64,000 nt of DNA from contig NC_081811.1 of NCBI RefSeq assembly GCF_030704535.1, positions 2,868,501 through 2,932,500 on the forward strand, given 5' to 3'. Shown here one piece after another: positions 11,491 to 22,211 of this stretch. The number at the start of each line of letters is the position of its first letter. Position 1 is the first letter of the stretch. Origin of the DNA: Vitis vinifera (lineage: Eukaryota; Streptophyta; Magnoliopsida; Vitales; Vitaceae). Below the pieces are notes generated by a model, which worked only from the letters and a program-made list of their open reading frames with translations, was not told where the DNA came from and made no database searches. Made by a program: the position numbers and the translations under genes.

Positions 11491-12330
11491 ATCATCAGAT
11501 GCAGCATTTTTCTTGAATTATTCCTCTTTTGCATGGATCCTGCATTCCCGGGGCATCTGCTAGGTGCTTTCTTCACATCCTCCCTCCCTGATATTGTTGA
11601 ATTGTTCAATGTCTGTCATGGGATAATAGGTTTCTGGATGGAAACAATTGCGAGTAATTCGAGGTCCTCTATGTATAATCAAAGGATTCTAGGGGGACAT
11701 CATCCCTTGATCGGTTCTTGTATCTTCTTCTGATTTGTGTACCAAGTACTTGATTGATTATTGTTAGAATTCCCTTAGTTTTTATTTTTACACGGCTTTG
11801 CCTTGTCATAGCATATTTCTTTTCTGTTCTGTTGTTGCAGGGCCTCTGTTCTTCCAATGCCCCTTGTTCAGTTCCTTCTCACATGGAAAGGAAAGTTCTT
11901 TCAAATCTTCCCTGACAGTTCTTCCAAAGCAGGATGTGCAGTAAGAATCATATAGGGCCTTCTACTGAGTGACCCCAGGAGAGGAAAGTCTCCATTGCCT
12001 TGGGAGTAAGACTTTGGTATGGATTGGATGTTTCTGTTTGATGAGGAATAGAAGGTATGTAACCCATAGGCAGACTTTGTTTTTTCTTTTCTAATCTGAT
12101 TTGGTTGGCAAATGTATTTCTACAGGGGCAGGCAAACCTTTGAACCCGAGTTGTAGCTTGCCCAGAGGCCTTCAAATAAGAATGAAGTTGGGTCCCTTGC
12201 TTATAGCTCGCAGGAAATGAAATGGTTCTTCCTCAAGCATTATCATAATATCCCAAGTGTTGGGTCTTGGAACTTACCTGGCTTTGCCTGTTTCTTTCAA
12301 AAACTGTAGGTTATTGGATCAAAAACCCAT
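11491..12330 (+). repeat. Rest of the downstream module after copy 3, with mTERF relic
   Basis: The module resumes after the LINE. Around 11590-11640 the words 'gttgaattgttcaatgtctg' match the mTERF relic better preserved at 17100-17190. At 11830-11950 is the GLCSSNAPCSVPSHME block present in five units, here frameshifted. At about 12114-12150 is the 'tttctacag|gggcaggca' acceptor-like motif, also shared between units. Confidence 0.5.
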
Positions 12331-14700
12331 AGGTAATGTTTGGTTATTGGGAAAGTTATCAAGGAAAGAAAAAAAATACAAACGGAAATGATTTTTCTTG
12401 TATTTGGTTGTATTATGGAAAATAAGAAAGAAAATCAAATATAATTAAAATTATTAAGAAATTTATTCATTTTTAAATTATTTAATCTGTATATTAGAAA
12501 AGTTTAAACAATTTAAATGAGTTTGAAGGAATATAAAAATTAATTTATTGACTTTTAATATATTTTTTATTTTCTTTTACTTTTGTTTTTTCTACTTTTT
12601 TATTTATTTTATTTTCCTTTAATTTTTTTTTGAAAATCAAACATAGCAATAATATTTTCTTATGGTTGATTCTAAAATCTATCAATAAAAAAAATGGTCG
12701 TGTTAACTTTTCGTAAATTAATTATATTGGATTTAACTTTTTTCTAATTTAGAAAAATATATATATTTGAGAAAATGAATTTGTTAGGATTTTAGTTACA
12801 TTAACTTAACGTAATCTCTAGGAGGGTGAATAGGGCGGTCACTTTCTGAAGAATTAAATTATATGAGTGCAAATGATAATTATATGTGATTATATAATAA
12901 ATATAATGAAAAACAATTGTATATAAAATAAAGAGAGTAAGGAACAAACTCAAGATTTTATAGTGGTTTGGGGCAATCCGATCTTTGTCCACTTTTCTTA
13001 AGCTTCTAACTGTATGGAAGTTTCATTAATCTAAAACTTTCAAATATAAGATTTTTAAACACTTTACATTTGAATTTTTGCTTCTAGGAGACTTTCTACT
13101 ATCCTTAAGAAATACTTTATTCTTGAACAATTCTTTAAGTGACACCTTACATTTAAGAATCCTAAGTGATATATTACATATAGATTTTTTTTTTTTTTTT
13201 TCAAGTGATACTACACACTAAAACTCACAAATTGAAAGGAAATATAATTTCACAAAATCCAGTATAAATTTAAGTTGAAAAAATACCAAGAAAAACTAGG
13301 ATTGAGGTGGACTAAATGGATATGTAAGTTTTGAATCAAAGTGCATTCACTATTTGTTAGATACAATCTGGGTTCAACTAGTTGATTAGCCAATTGAATC
13401 AACTGCTATTTGTTGGACATTAATTGCACTAGTAGAGGACCATTAGGGTGTTAGGACCTCAATTGGTTCTCGATTGGTCTAGGCTTTACCTCAACCAACC
13501 AAACATATGCTACTAGAAGTGTGTGGCAAAAATGCACTTAGATTGATCAAGCCCAACCAGTTTCTCACATCCTCAACCAATTACACAATAAAATGCTTAA
13601 GTAACTCAATTTGAAGTGTAAAACCTTCAACAACTTATGTTTAGCTTCTCAAAACATTTTAAAACAAGTTTATAAAAGATTTGATTGAAGGTTTTAATTA
13701 AAACATAAAATCATTCAATTATAAAAGAATTTAAAACAATTTAACATTTGGATGCTTTTTGGTGCTTAAGTAAGAATTAAATGCAATATGAACCTGGTGT
13801 ATTAACAATATTACAAACAGATCCTAGAAAATAAGTTTTGATTTATCTTCTTTTTGAAGTTTCCTTCTTTTTCATGATTTTCTTTTGGCTTGATTCATTT
13901 TTGTGATTGTCACTTTAAAAATCATTTTGTCTAAATATACTTAAAATAAATTATCAATTTCAAACCTTATTTCATTATTATGAAAACCGAGATTAATGAA
14001 ACCTTAGTTATAGAAATTATTATAGATATTTATTTCATATAATCTTTTGTTTTCATTTGTATTAGCAAAAGAATTTGAAATATATGTATGTATATAAACC
14101 AAGGGTCATTTCTTGGATTAAAACAAAAAATCCAACAAATATAAAAATTAAAGGTCTAGATTAATCTATTAAAAAAAAAATTAAGTGGAGAAAGATAAAA
14201 TGCTTACTCCTTTAATTTTTTTAATATTTTAATAATTTTTTCAAATATTTTGAAAATTTTCTATCTATTAAAAAGACAATAAAATTAATTTCTTTTTTAA
14301 AATAATTAATGTCAATTAATTCTCAAGATAAAATTCAAAATTAAGAAAAATTTAACATATTTAGTTTTGATCATATTTATAGAAAATAATATACAATGTG
14401 GAACTAAAATTTTAATTTTAATTCATTAATTAAAATGCAAATAACAAAAGATAATGTGATTTTATTTTTGTAATAATAAAAGAAGAGAGGTGAGTAGGGG
14501 TTCTGTTTGTTTCGATAGAAAATGATTTGGGGAAACATCTTTGGGCAGGGTGGTACATTTCCAAATCGACGTATCTGCTTCTGATTTGTCGATTGTTCGC
14601 TGCCTTGCTTTTCTGCAACGGATGCTACAAATTAGGGCTGATCGAGTTTCGGAGCTTTACAATCTTCAAAATTGGTGAGAGAGACGAACATTCTCTAGAA
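12331..14700 (+). other. AT-rich spacer with degraded repeats, then 5' flank of copy 4
   Basis: No gene is supported. 12340-12660 has a '(ta)atgtttggttat...' start and a '...caaacatag' end suggestive of a degraded MITE. From about 12805 ('ctaggagggtgaatag', then 'tttatagtggtttgggg' near 12960) the words resemble plant dispersed repeats, perhaps an old retroelement, without coding capacity. A poly(T) run lies at 13187-13201. From about 14480 the sequence is the conserved leader of the mTERF units. Confidence 0.35.
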
Positions 14701-15897
14701 ATGAGTACAAGTTTCCTCTGTAAAAGAGTAGTGTCGCTCACAAATGTGGGGCAAATGTTTGAAATTTCAAGGACCCAAATGCATTTTCTTCAAAATACCC
14801 AACTTTTGATTTTTAGATCTTTCTCTTCGTCCAAACAACATTCTTTCACAGTGTCTTACCTCATAAACTCATGTGGGTTGTCCCCAGAGAGTGCTTTATC
14901 TGCATCACGGAAGGTACAGTTTGAAACCCCAGACGGAGCAGACTCCGTGCTTGCACTCCTTAGAAATTATGGATGCACCAATACCCATATCTCCAAAATT
15001 GTAAGCAAGTATCCGCTCCTGCTCATTGCCAATTCTGAGAAAACCCTTTTGCCCAAACTGGAGTTTTTCAGTTCTGCAGGCTTTTCAGGGCCTGACCTTG
15101 TCCGTATTGTCGTTGGAAGCCCAAGTATCCTGAAAAGGAGCTTGGAAAACCATCTTATTCCTAGTTATAATTTCCTCAAGAGTATGGATATGGTCCATGA
15201 AAATATTGTGAAGGCTTTCAGTAGGTCATACTGGCTTACCGGTAAAAGTGTGCAAGATACCATCGCTTCAAACGTTGAAATTCTGAAAGAAATAGGAGTT
15301 CCCATGTCAAATATTTCGTCTTTGGTGGCAATGCACCCTTGTGCAGTGTTCCAAAACAGGGAAAAGTTTAGTAGAAGTGTCGAGAAGGTTTTTGAGATGG
15401 GAATCAATCCTTTGAGAGTTACGTTTCTGAAAGCAGTTCAAGTGATCTGTGGAGTGGCTGAATCAATGTGGGAGCATAAAATGCAGGTTTACAGGCAGTG
15501 GGGTTTTACAGATGACGAGATTATGTTGATGTTCCGATTGGATCCCTTATGTATAAAGTCATCGGAGAAGAAAATAATGAGTGTGATGGATTTTTTGGTT
15601 AATAAGATGGGTTGGGAACCTGCAAGTATTGCTAGATATCCAACAGTCTTTTTGCGAAGTTTGGAGAAGAAGATCATTCCACGGTGTTCAGTAGTGAAAG
15701 TTCTTCAAATGAAGGGGTTGGTGAAGAAGGATCTGTGTTTGGGTATTTTAGGCTGCAGTGAAGAGAATTTCTTTGATAAGTTTGTGGTGAAATATGAGCA
15801 AGATGTTCCCGAGCTTTTAAATGTATATCAAGGAAAAATTGGTATTTTGGAACTTGGCTTTGTCTCCGAGGGGGTAAGGGAGAAGAAACAGTTGTAG
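14701..15897 (+). CDS. mTERF-family protein, organelle-targeted (copy 4)
   Basis: Intact single-exon gene of 398 residues. The ATG at 14701 is aligned with the start of every other second-type copy and opens a basic presequence (STSFLCKRVVSL, LLIFRSFSSSKQ). The frame stays open for 58 further codons upstream, but without an ATG. The mTERF repeats include TLLPKLEFFSSAGFSGPDL and, at residues 325-339, IIPRCSVVKVLQMKG with the conserved Arg328. Compared with copies 6-9 it differs most between residues 185 and 300. Expected in mitochondria or plastids as a nucleic-acid-binding factor; the target is unknown. Confidence 0.93.
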   Translation: MSTSFLCKRVVSLTNVGQMFEISRTQMHFLQNTQLLIFRSFSSSKQHSFTVSYLINSCGLSPESALSASRKVQFETPDGADSVLALLRNYGCTNTHISKIVSKYPLLLIANSEKTLLPKLEFFSSAGFSGPDLVRIVVGSPSILKRSLENHLIPSYNFLKSMDMVHENIVKAFSRSYWLTGKSVQDTIASNVEILKEIGVPMSNISSLVAMHPCAVFQNREKFSRSVEKVFEMGINPLRVTFLKAVQVICGVAESMWEHKMQVYRQWGFTDDEIMLMFRLDPLCIKSSEKKIMSVMDFLVNKMGWEPASIARYPTVFLRSLEKKIIPRCSVVKVLQMKGLVKKDLCLGILGCSEENFFDKFVVKYEQDVPELLNVYQGKIGILELGFVSEGVREKKQL

Positions 15898-17099
15898 CAT
15901 CTCAACTTCACAATTCCAAGTAATCATCCTTTTTGTCATTTTTCCTATTTGAAACTTGCTTTGCAGGCATGTTAACTTCTTTTTGAGTTGATAATATAAT
16001 TGTTTCAACTAGCTTCAGCTGGGGGTCAACTTTGATTGCTTCTTTGCCTTGTTTAAGATGAATGATGTAGGATGCCTTAAATTCATGCATATATATTTAT
16101 ATATATTGTGGGATGAAAGTTGAAACAAATGTGTAGACTATAAGAACTGATTGTTTTGTATAGATGGTCTTTTGGAGCTCGAATCCCCATAATTTGGTTT
16201 GTGGAGGGCTTTGGTTTATCTACAATCTCTTGTTTCCTACATGGGAAGTTTCAAGCTGCATCAAGACTTACAAATCAAAATAGGATCTAAAAGGTGTGCT
16301 TTGTTTTTGGGCAATCGATATTTGGAATGTTATAAATTACTAAAGTATTATGAACTTGGCATCATTTTCTCCCTTTCAGTATATTTGCAGTGAATTAGTT
16401 ACCTGATTTTCTACATAACTGAACTGAAGTTGAACTCCTGTTGAAGGTTTTAGGGGCATGGCTCTTAGCTTTGTTTTAATTTTTAAATGAAAGGAGGACA
16501 GCTCCAGAACAAATGTCCCTACTTCAAGTTGTGGGTAGTCCTCCTCTTTAATCCATTAATTCCTCCTTGCATGGCACTAAGACCTCCCTTTATTGTTTAT
16601 CCTCATGTGGTTTCCTCTGCAAAACAGTTGGATTACTACAGACGAGGAGAGCACCGAAGGATTAGATCCACCACCAAACCCGACTTTCTTCAAACCATGT
16701 AACTTAACAAATCTTTCTCATAAATACCAAATCAGGCATGGTCCAAGGTAGAAAAAGATGAAGAATATTGATCTTTTATGTTTGTTTTGGATTATTTGTC
16801 TTGAGAGAGATGTAGATACTTCAAAGATGTCACATCTACAAAATCAATCACTCCATGTTTCTTTCATTCAAACTCCGCTCAATTGGTTTAGAAAGTCCCT
16901 TAATGTGGGATTTTTCATTATTAAATTTTATTAACTGGTTCAACTCTTGTTTAGAGGAGGGTGTTTTTTGTTTGTTTGCCTTTCTTTGCCACCTTATATG
17001 CATTCCGGTGTCCTATTGTCTTGCCCCTCATTTGTTAGGCACTGCTTAATAATTTTATCTTTTCCCACTTCAGGCTCATGTTTACATCTCCTGGAACTG
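15898..17099 (+). repeat. Downstream module of mTERF copy 4
   Basis: Matches 8885-10100 after copy 3 in order and content ('cttcagctgggggtcaac' near 16013, 'gtagtcctcctc' near 16536, 'ggcactgcttaataatttt' near 17038). It jumps from there directly to the mTERF relic at 17100, so about 1 kb present in the copy-3 unit is missing here. Confidence 0.55.
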
Positions 17100-17190
17100 C
17101 TATATTAATATCTGCTAAGAATTAATTCTTGCTTAGTTTGCGTTCAAATATCAGGAACATGTTCCTCAGTTGTTGAATTGTTCAATGTCT
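17100..17190 (+). pseudogene. Relic mTERF C-terminal fragment after copy 4
   Basis: From about 17136 one frame reads FAFKYQEHVPQLLN, a clear match to the mTERF C-terminal repeat (FVIKYEEQVPQLLNVYKG in copy 2). The part just before reads TAILISAKN, matching SSVLIPSEK. It is closer to the type of copies 1, 2 and 10 than to the gene it follows. No flanking exon or start remains, so it is a dead fragment of a second gene in the duplicated unit. Confidence 0.7.
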
Positions 17191-17199
17191 GTTCTGTTG

Positions 17200-17440
17200 T
17201 TCCAGGGCCTCTGTTCATCCAATGTCCCCTGTTCAGTTCCTTCAGACATGGAAACTGCTGCAAGACCTTGGATCTTCCCTGACAGATCTTCCAAAGCAGA
17301 ATGCTTGGTATGCAACATGTTGAGCCTTCTACTGAGGGACCCCTGGAAAGGAAAGTCCCCATTGCCACAGAGTAATGCTTTGGTATGGATTGGATGTTTC
17401 TATTTGATCAGTAATATAAGGTCCTGTTTGGTAAAGTTTT
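17200..17440 (+). other. Conserved GLCSSN block in downstream module (after copy 4)
   Basis: A block found in five units. It starts after a pyrimidine stretch ending 'gttccag' that resembles a splice acceptor. Here it is open and reads GLCSSNVPCSVPSDMETAA onward for about 75 codons. In three other units the frame is broken, which argues against a translated exon. It may be a 3' UTR exon or a remnant of an older gene; I do not recognise it. Confidence 0.4.
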
Positions 17441-18811
17441 CGATTCAGTTTTTGAAAGTTGTTTTCTAATATTTTGTAAAATAAATGTCTCTTTAGGAAC
17501 TTGAAATGTTTTTAACCCGGTTTCTATGTTTTTAAATATATTTTATAAATTACTTTTATTTTTAATCATTCTCCATATTTGTATAATTTTTTTTAGGTGA
17601 AAACAATTAAAAACAACTAAAATTACGATCTTTGAAAATATCATGTTTTTTATTTTTTAGAATAAAAAACTGTTTTCTATTTTTTGATTGTTAAATGTGT
17701 TTTTTTATTTTTTTTGTTCGGTAGAATTGAAAACTATTTTAGAAAATAATTAAGACTTAGGTTTGTTTGAAGGGTTTGGGGTCCCCATAGCCCATAGGCA
17801 GACTTTTATTTTTCTTTTCCAATTGCTTGTTTGTTTCAAAAACTGTTGGGTCTTGTATCCAAAACCCATAATATTTCTTTTACGGTAGATGCTAAAATCT
17901 ATCAATAATAATAATTAAAAAAAATCCTAAATTAATTATATTGGATTTAAAAAGAAAAAGAAAAAATATAGGGTCATTTCTTGGATTACAAATAATATTA
18001 ATAATAATAATAATAATAAAATAAAATAAAAATAAAAATCCAACAAGTATTAAAATTAAAAGGTCTAGAATTGTCTAAATTTCAAAGTGGAAAAAAAAAA
18101 ATTAATTAAACGGCAATTCTTTTTTGGCATATTTTAAATTAGTTTTTTCAAATGAGCTTTTATTTTTTATTTAAAAATTTAACATATTATTTATAAATTT
18201 GGATTTTTTTCGTTTATAAAACCAAAAGAATAAGAGGATTAATTTCTTTTTCAAAATAATAAATATAAATTAATTTTCATGATAAAGTTAAAAATTATGA
18301 AAAATATAACATCTTTAGTGTTTATCCAATTTATAAAAAATATGTTTATTCTTGTACTATAATTTTTTTAAAAAAAAAATTATTCATTAATTAAATATTT
18401 ATATTTGTAAAAATAAAAATATAAGATTGAATGACATTTTTTCAAATTTTAAGAAATTTATTACGTACCTCCTATGGGGTCCATTCTTTTCTAATTTCTC
18501 TATTTATTACAAATTTAATTAAGGCAATTTTTTATTAATGATATTTACTTCAATTGTACTAAACTTAAGTATGATTTATATTTTAAAAAAATTAATTAAA
18601 TGAGATTTTAAATAAAAATGTTTATATGAATATAAATATTATATTAAAATAGATCTAACTAATCTTATTTTCACATTTTAAAAAAATTTAAATGAAAATA
18701 AATAAATAAATAAATTGAAAAATGGCAAAAAACCTAAATCAAATTTTAAATTTTTGACCAAATATCTCTTTCCTTTTTCACTGTAGATTGCAGTCTTTGT
18801 AAGAAGAGAGA
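17441..18811 (+). other. AT-rich spacer before the Mutator-like element
   Basis: No gene. 17425-17760 has ends reading 'cctgtttggtaaag' and 'ttgttcggtagaattg' and looks like a degraded hAT-type MITE. An (ATA)n stretch lies at about 17993-18020. The last 150 bases match 22840-23150 upstream of copy 6. Confidence 0.4.
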
Positions 18812-18821
18812 TGAGTCCGGG

Positions 18822-19430
18822 GAGCTTTGACCCAAAATAGTGCGTTTTAAAAAAAAATTCCAAAAAATAAAATTGTTTTTAAAATAATGCCCGATCTAAT
18901 AATGCGTCTATGTCATATAAGCTATCATGTCATAAAATTGTAGTCGGTGACTACGGTTTTATTTTTTTAAAGTGGTTAGAAACCGTAGTTACCAACCACG
19001 ATTTTAACTTTAAGTTTAAAGCCGTAGTTGGTGACTACGGTTTTGACTTTTTTTTTAAAATGGTCAAAGCTGTAGTCATCAACTGCGGTTTTAACTTTAT
19101 ATATATATATATTTATATATAACTTTAATTTTTTTAATAAAAATATTATATTATTTTGATTTTAAATATACTTATTTCATTATTTTAAAAATAATAATAT
19201 ATGAAATTAAATAATTGATATTTTTAATTTGATATAAATATATTTTTAAATTTTATTAAAATAATATACTCTATATTTAATACAAATATATTTAGTTAAT
19301 TATATTTAAATATAAATAAAATATAATAAATTATGAAAGCCTATTAAAAAACAAATAATATAAATTATTATATTAATTAATAATTTTTTATATACTATAT
19401 GTAAGTGGTATATAATGTCACATGTATATA
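18822..19430 (+). repeat. Left terminal inverted repeat of the 2-kb element
   Basis: Pairs with 20210-20820 read on the other strand. Inside, between 18945 and 19100, are four imperfect copies of a short near-palindrome of the form CCGTAGTTGGTGACTACGG, alternating in orientation. Such internal repeats could be binding sites for a transposase supplied in trans; this is inference. Confidence 0.85.
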
Positions 19431-19499
19431 AGTTCAATTAAGTTTAAAATTTATCATATTTTAATTTAAGTTCATAATATTATATCGATATGATAATAA

Positions 19500-19548
19500 T
19501 TTATTTATATATTTAAATAAATATGTTAAATTTTAAACTTAAATTAAA

Positions 19549-19593
<45 letters not shown>

Positions 19594-19848
19594 GTATGAT
19601 ATTATATACTACTTACATATAATATATTAAAAAATTATTAATTAATATAATAATTTATATTATTTTTTTCTCCAAATAGGCATTTATAATTTATTTATTT
19701 TAAATAAACATAATTTATTATATTTTATTTATATTTAATTTTAATTAAATAATTATATTTATATTAAATATAGTGTCAATTGTTTTAATAAAATTTATTT
19801 ATATATTTAAATAAAAATGTGATAAATTTTAAACTTAAATTAAACTTT

Positions 19849-19879
<31 letters not shown>

Positions 19880-20128
19880 ATGATATTATATACTACTTAC
19901 ATATAATATATTAAAAAATTATTAATTAATATAATAATTTATATTATTTTTTTCTCCAAATAGGCATTTATAATTTATTTATTTTAAATAAACATAATTT
20001 ATTATATTTTATTTATATTTAATTTTAATAAAATAATTATATTTATATTAAATATAGTGTCAATTGTTTTAATAAAATTTATTTATATATTTAAATAAAA
20101 ATGTGATAAATTTTAAACTTAAATTAAA

Positions 20129-20210
<82 letters not shown>

Positions 20211-20400
20211 AGGTATTATATACCACTTATATATAATATATAAAAAATTATTAATTAATATAATAATTTATATTACTTTTTTATTTTTTTAAATAGGCAT
20301 TTATAATTTATTTGTTTTAAATAAATATAATTTATTATATTATATTTTAATTAATTAATTATATTTATATTAAATATAGTGCCTATTGTTTTAATAAAAT
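19500..20400 (+). repeat. Three tandem copies of a ~285-bp AT-rich segment inside the element
   Basis: The words 'cttaaattaaacttttatatata' begin near 19540, 19836 and 20119, each followed by a TA run, 'atactacttacatataata', 'ccaaataggcatttataat' and 'aatatagtgtcaattgtt'. The spacing is about 283-296 bp. Copies 1 and 2 are almost identical, so the expansion is recent. The third is the most diverged. Confidence 0.75.
20133..20210 (+). repeat. (TA)n then (TG)n microsatellite
   Basis: Uninterrupted TA dinucleotides from 20133 to 20190, followed by TG dinucleotides to 20210. Shorter TA runs occupy the same place in the two neighbouring tandem copies. Likely length-polymorphic. Confidence 0.95.
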
Positions 20401-20820
20401 TTAAAAATATATTTTTATATCAAATTAAAAATATTAATTATTTAATTTCGTATATTATTATTTTTAAAATAATGAAATAAGTATATTTAAAATCAAAATA
20501 ATATAATATTTTTATTAAAAAAATTAAAGTTATATATAAATATATATAAAGTTAAAACCGCAGTTGGTGACTACGGCTTTGACCATTTAAAAAAAAAGTC
20601 AAAGCCGTAGTCACCAACTACAGCTTTAAACTTAAAGTTAAAACCGTGGTTGGTAACTACGGTTTCTAAGCACTTTAGAAAAATAAAACCGTAGTCACCA
20701 AATACGGTTTTATGACATAGCAGCTTATGTGGTACAGACACATTAGATCGGACATTATTTTAAAAACAATTTTATTTTTTGGAATTTTTTTTTAAAACGC
20801 ACTATTTTGGGTCAAATCTC
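20210..20820 (-). repeat. Right terminal inverted repeat of the 2-kb element
   Basis: Reverse complement of the left arm, with the same GTAGTTGGTGACTACGG-type repeats at about 20555-20715. It ends in ...GGGTCAAATCTC directly before the second TGAGTCCGGG. Confidence 0.85.
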
Positions 20821-21033
20821 TGAGTCCGGGTTCTGTTTGCTTGGAGAGAAAGTGAGTTGGAGAAACATCTGGGCATGCCGTGGTACATTTCCAAATCTAC
20901 CTATCTTCTTCTGATTTATCGATTGTTTTCTGCGCCAATGCTTTTCTGCAACTGATGCTACAAATTGGGGCTGATCGAGTTTCGGAGCTCTACGATCTTC
21001 AGAATTGGTGAGAGACGCGAACATCATCTAGGA

Positions 21034-22211
21034 ATGACTACTACTTTCCTCAGTAAAAGAGTAGTGTCACTCAAAAATGTGGGGCAAATGTTTGAAATTT
21101 CAAGGGCCCAAGTGCATTTTCTTCAAAATACTAAACCTTTTAGGTTTAGATCTTTCTCTTCGCCCAAACAACACTCTTTTACAGTGTCGTACCTCATGAA
21201 CTCATGTGGGTTGTCCACAGAAAGTGCTCTATCTGCATCACGGAAGGTACAGTTTGAAACCCCAGACAGAGCAGACTCCGTCCTCGCACTCCTTAGGAAT
21301 TATGGATGCACCAATACCCATATCTCCAAAATTGTAAGCAGGTATCCGCTCCTGCTCACTGCCAATCCTGAGAAGACCCTTCTGCCCAAACTGGAGTTTT
21401 TCCGTTCTGTAGGCTTTTCAGGGCCTGACCTTGCCAGTATCGTCGTTTCAAGCCCAATTATCTTGAGAAGGAGCTTGGAAAATCATGTTATTCCTAGTTA
21501 TAATTTTCTTAAGAGTGTAGTTATGGTCAATGAAAATATTGTGAGGGCTTTCAAGAAGACATTCTGGATTTCGGGTCAAAATGTGCAAAACGCCATCGCC
21601 CCAAATATTGCAATTCTGGAGGAAATTGGAGTTCCCATGTCAAATATGAAGTTTTTGGTGACATGTCACCCTAATGTAGTGTCCCAAAACAGGGAAAAGT
21701 TTAGTAGAAGTGTCAAGAAGGTTATTGAAATGGGATTCAATCCTTTGAGACTTAGCTTTCTGAAAGCAATCGAAGTCAGCTGTCAATTGACTGAATCAAT
21801 GTTGGAGCATAAAATGGAGGTTTATAGGCGGTGGGGTCTGACAGATGATGAGATTATGTCGATGTTCAGATTGGATCCCTTATGTATGAAGTCATCAGAG
21901 AAGAAAATAATGAGTGTGATGGATTTTCTGGTTAATAAGATGGGTTGGGAACCTGCTGCTTTTGCTAGATATCCAACAGTCTTTTTGTGCAGTTTGGAGA
22001 AGAAGTGGTGAAAATTCTTCAAATGAAGGGGTTGGTGAAGAAGGATCTGTGTTTCGGTTTTTTATACTCCAATGACAAGAATTTTTCTGATAAGTTTGTG
22101 CTCAAATATGAGCAAGATGGTCCTGAGCTTTTGAATGTATATCAAGGAAAAATTGGTATTTTGGAACTTGGCTTTGTATCTGAGGGGGTAAAGGAGAAGA
22201 AACAGTTGTAG
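21034..22211 (+). pseudogene. mTERF-family gene, copy 5, truncated by a 19-bp deletion
   Basis: Intact up to 22005, then 19 bp present in the other copies are missing between 22005 and 22006. The frame changes and a TGA follows at 22009-22011. The open frame from ATG 21034 would give 325 residues, lacking about 70 C-terminal residues. The lost piece begins exactly with the IIPRCS motif. The remaining C-terminal codons persist in another frame up to the TAG at 22209-22211. The first 165 residues are nearly identical to copy 6, while the middle is closer to copy 3. A truncated protein could still be made, so dead or altered function are both possible. Confidence 0.85.

Larger units (their letters stand above)
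18812..20830. mobile_element. Non-autonomous Mutator-like foldback element with 10-bp target duplication
   Basis: The element proper is 18822-20820, 1999 bp. It is flanked on both sides by the direct repeat TGAGTCCGGG (18812-18821 and 20821-20830). The termini are inverted copies beginning GAG(C/A)TTTGACCCAAAATAG, and the inverted similarity extends about 600 bp inward from each end, so most of the element can fold back. No transposase frame is present. A 9-11-bp target duplication with long inverted ends is the mark of Mutator-like elements. The matching place upstream of copy 6 (about 23152) has a single TGAGTCCGGG and no insert: a paralogous empty site. Insertion therefore followed the duplication that made copies 5 and 6, unless it excised cleanly from copy 6. 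Confidence 0.9.

Noticed and set aside
14527-14700. In-frame open extension upstream of the ATG in several mTERF copies (also before 20965-21034, 23295-23364, 32022-32124, 36671-36767)
   Set aside because: None of the extensions starts with ATG, copy 3 has a TAA 15 bases before its ATG, and copy 7 has an in-frame TGA further up. The basic presequence begins at the shared ATG.
19500-20400. Regular repeats considered as a CRISPR or centromere-like array
   Set aside because: Only three long AT-rich units, inside a transposon of a plant genome.
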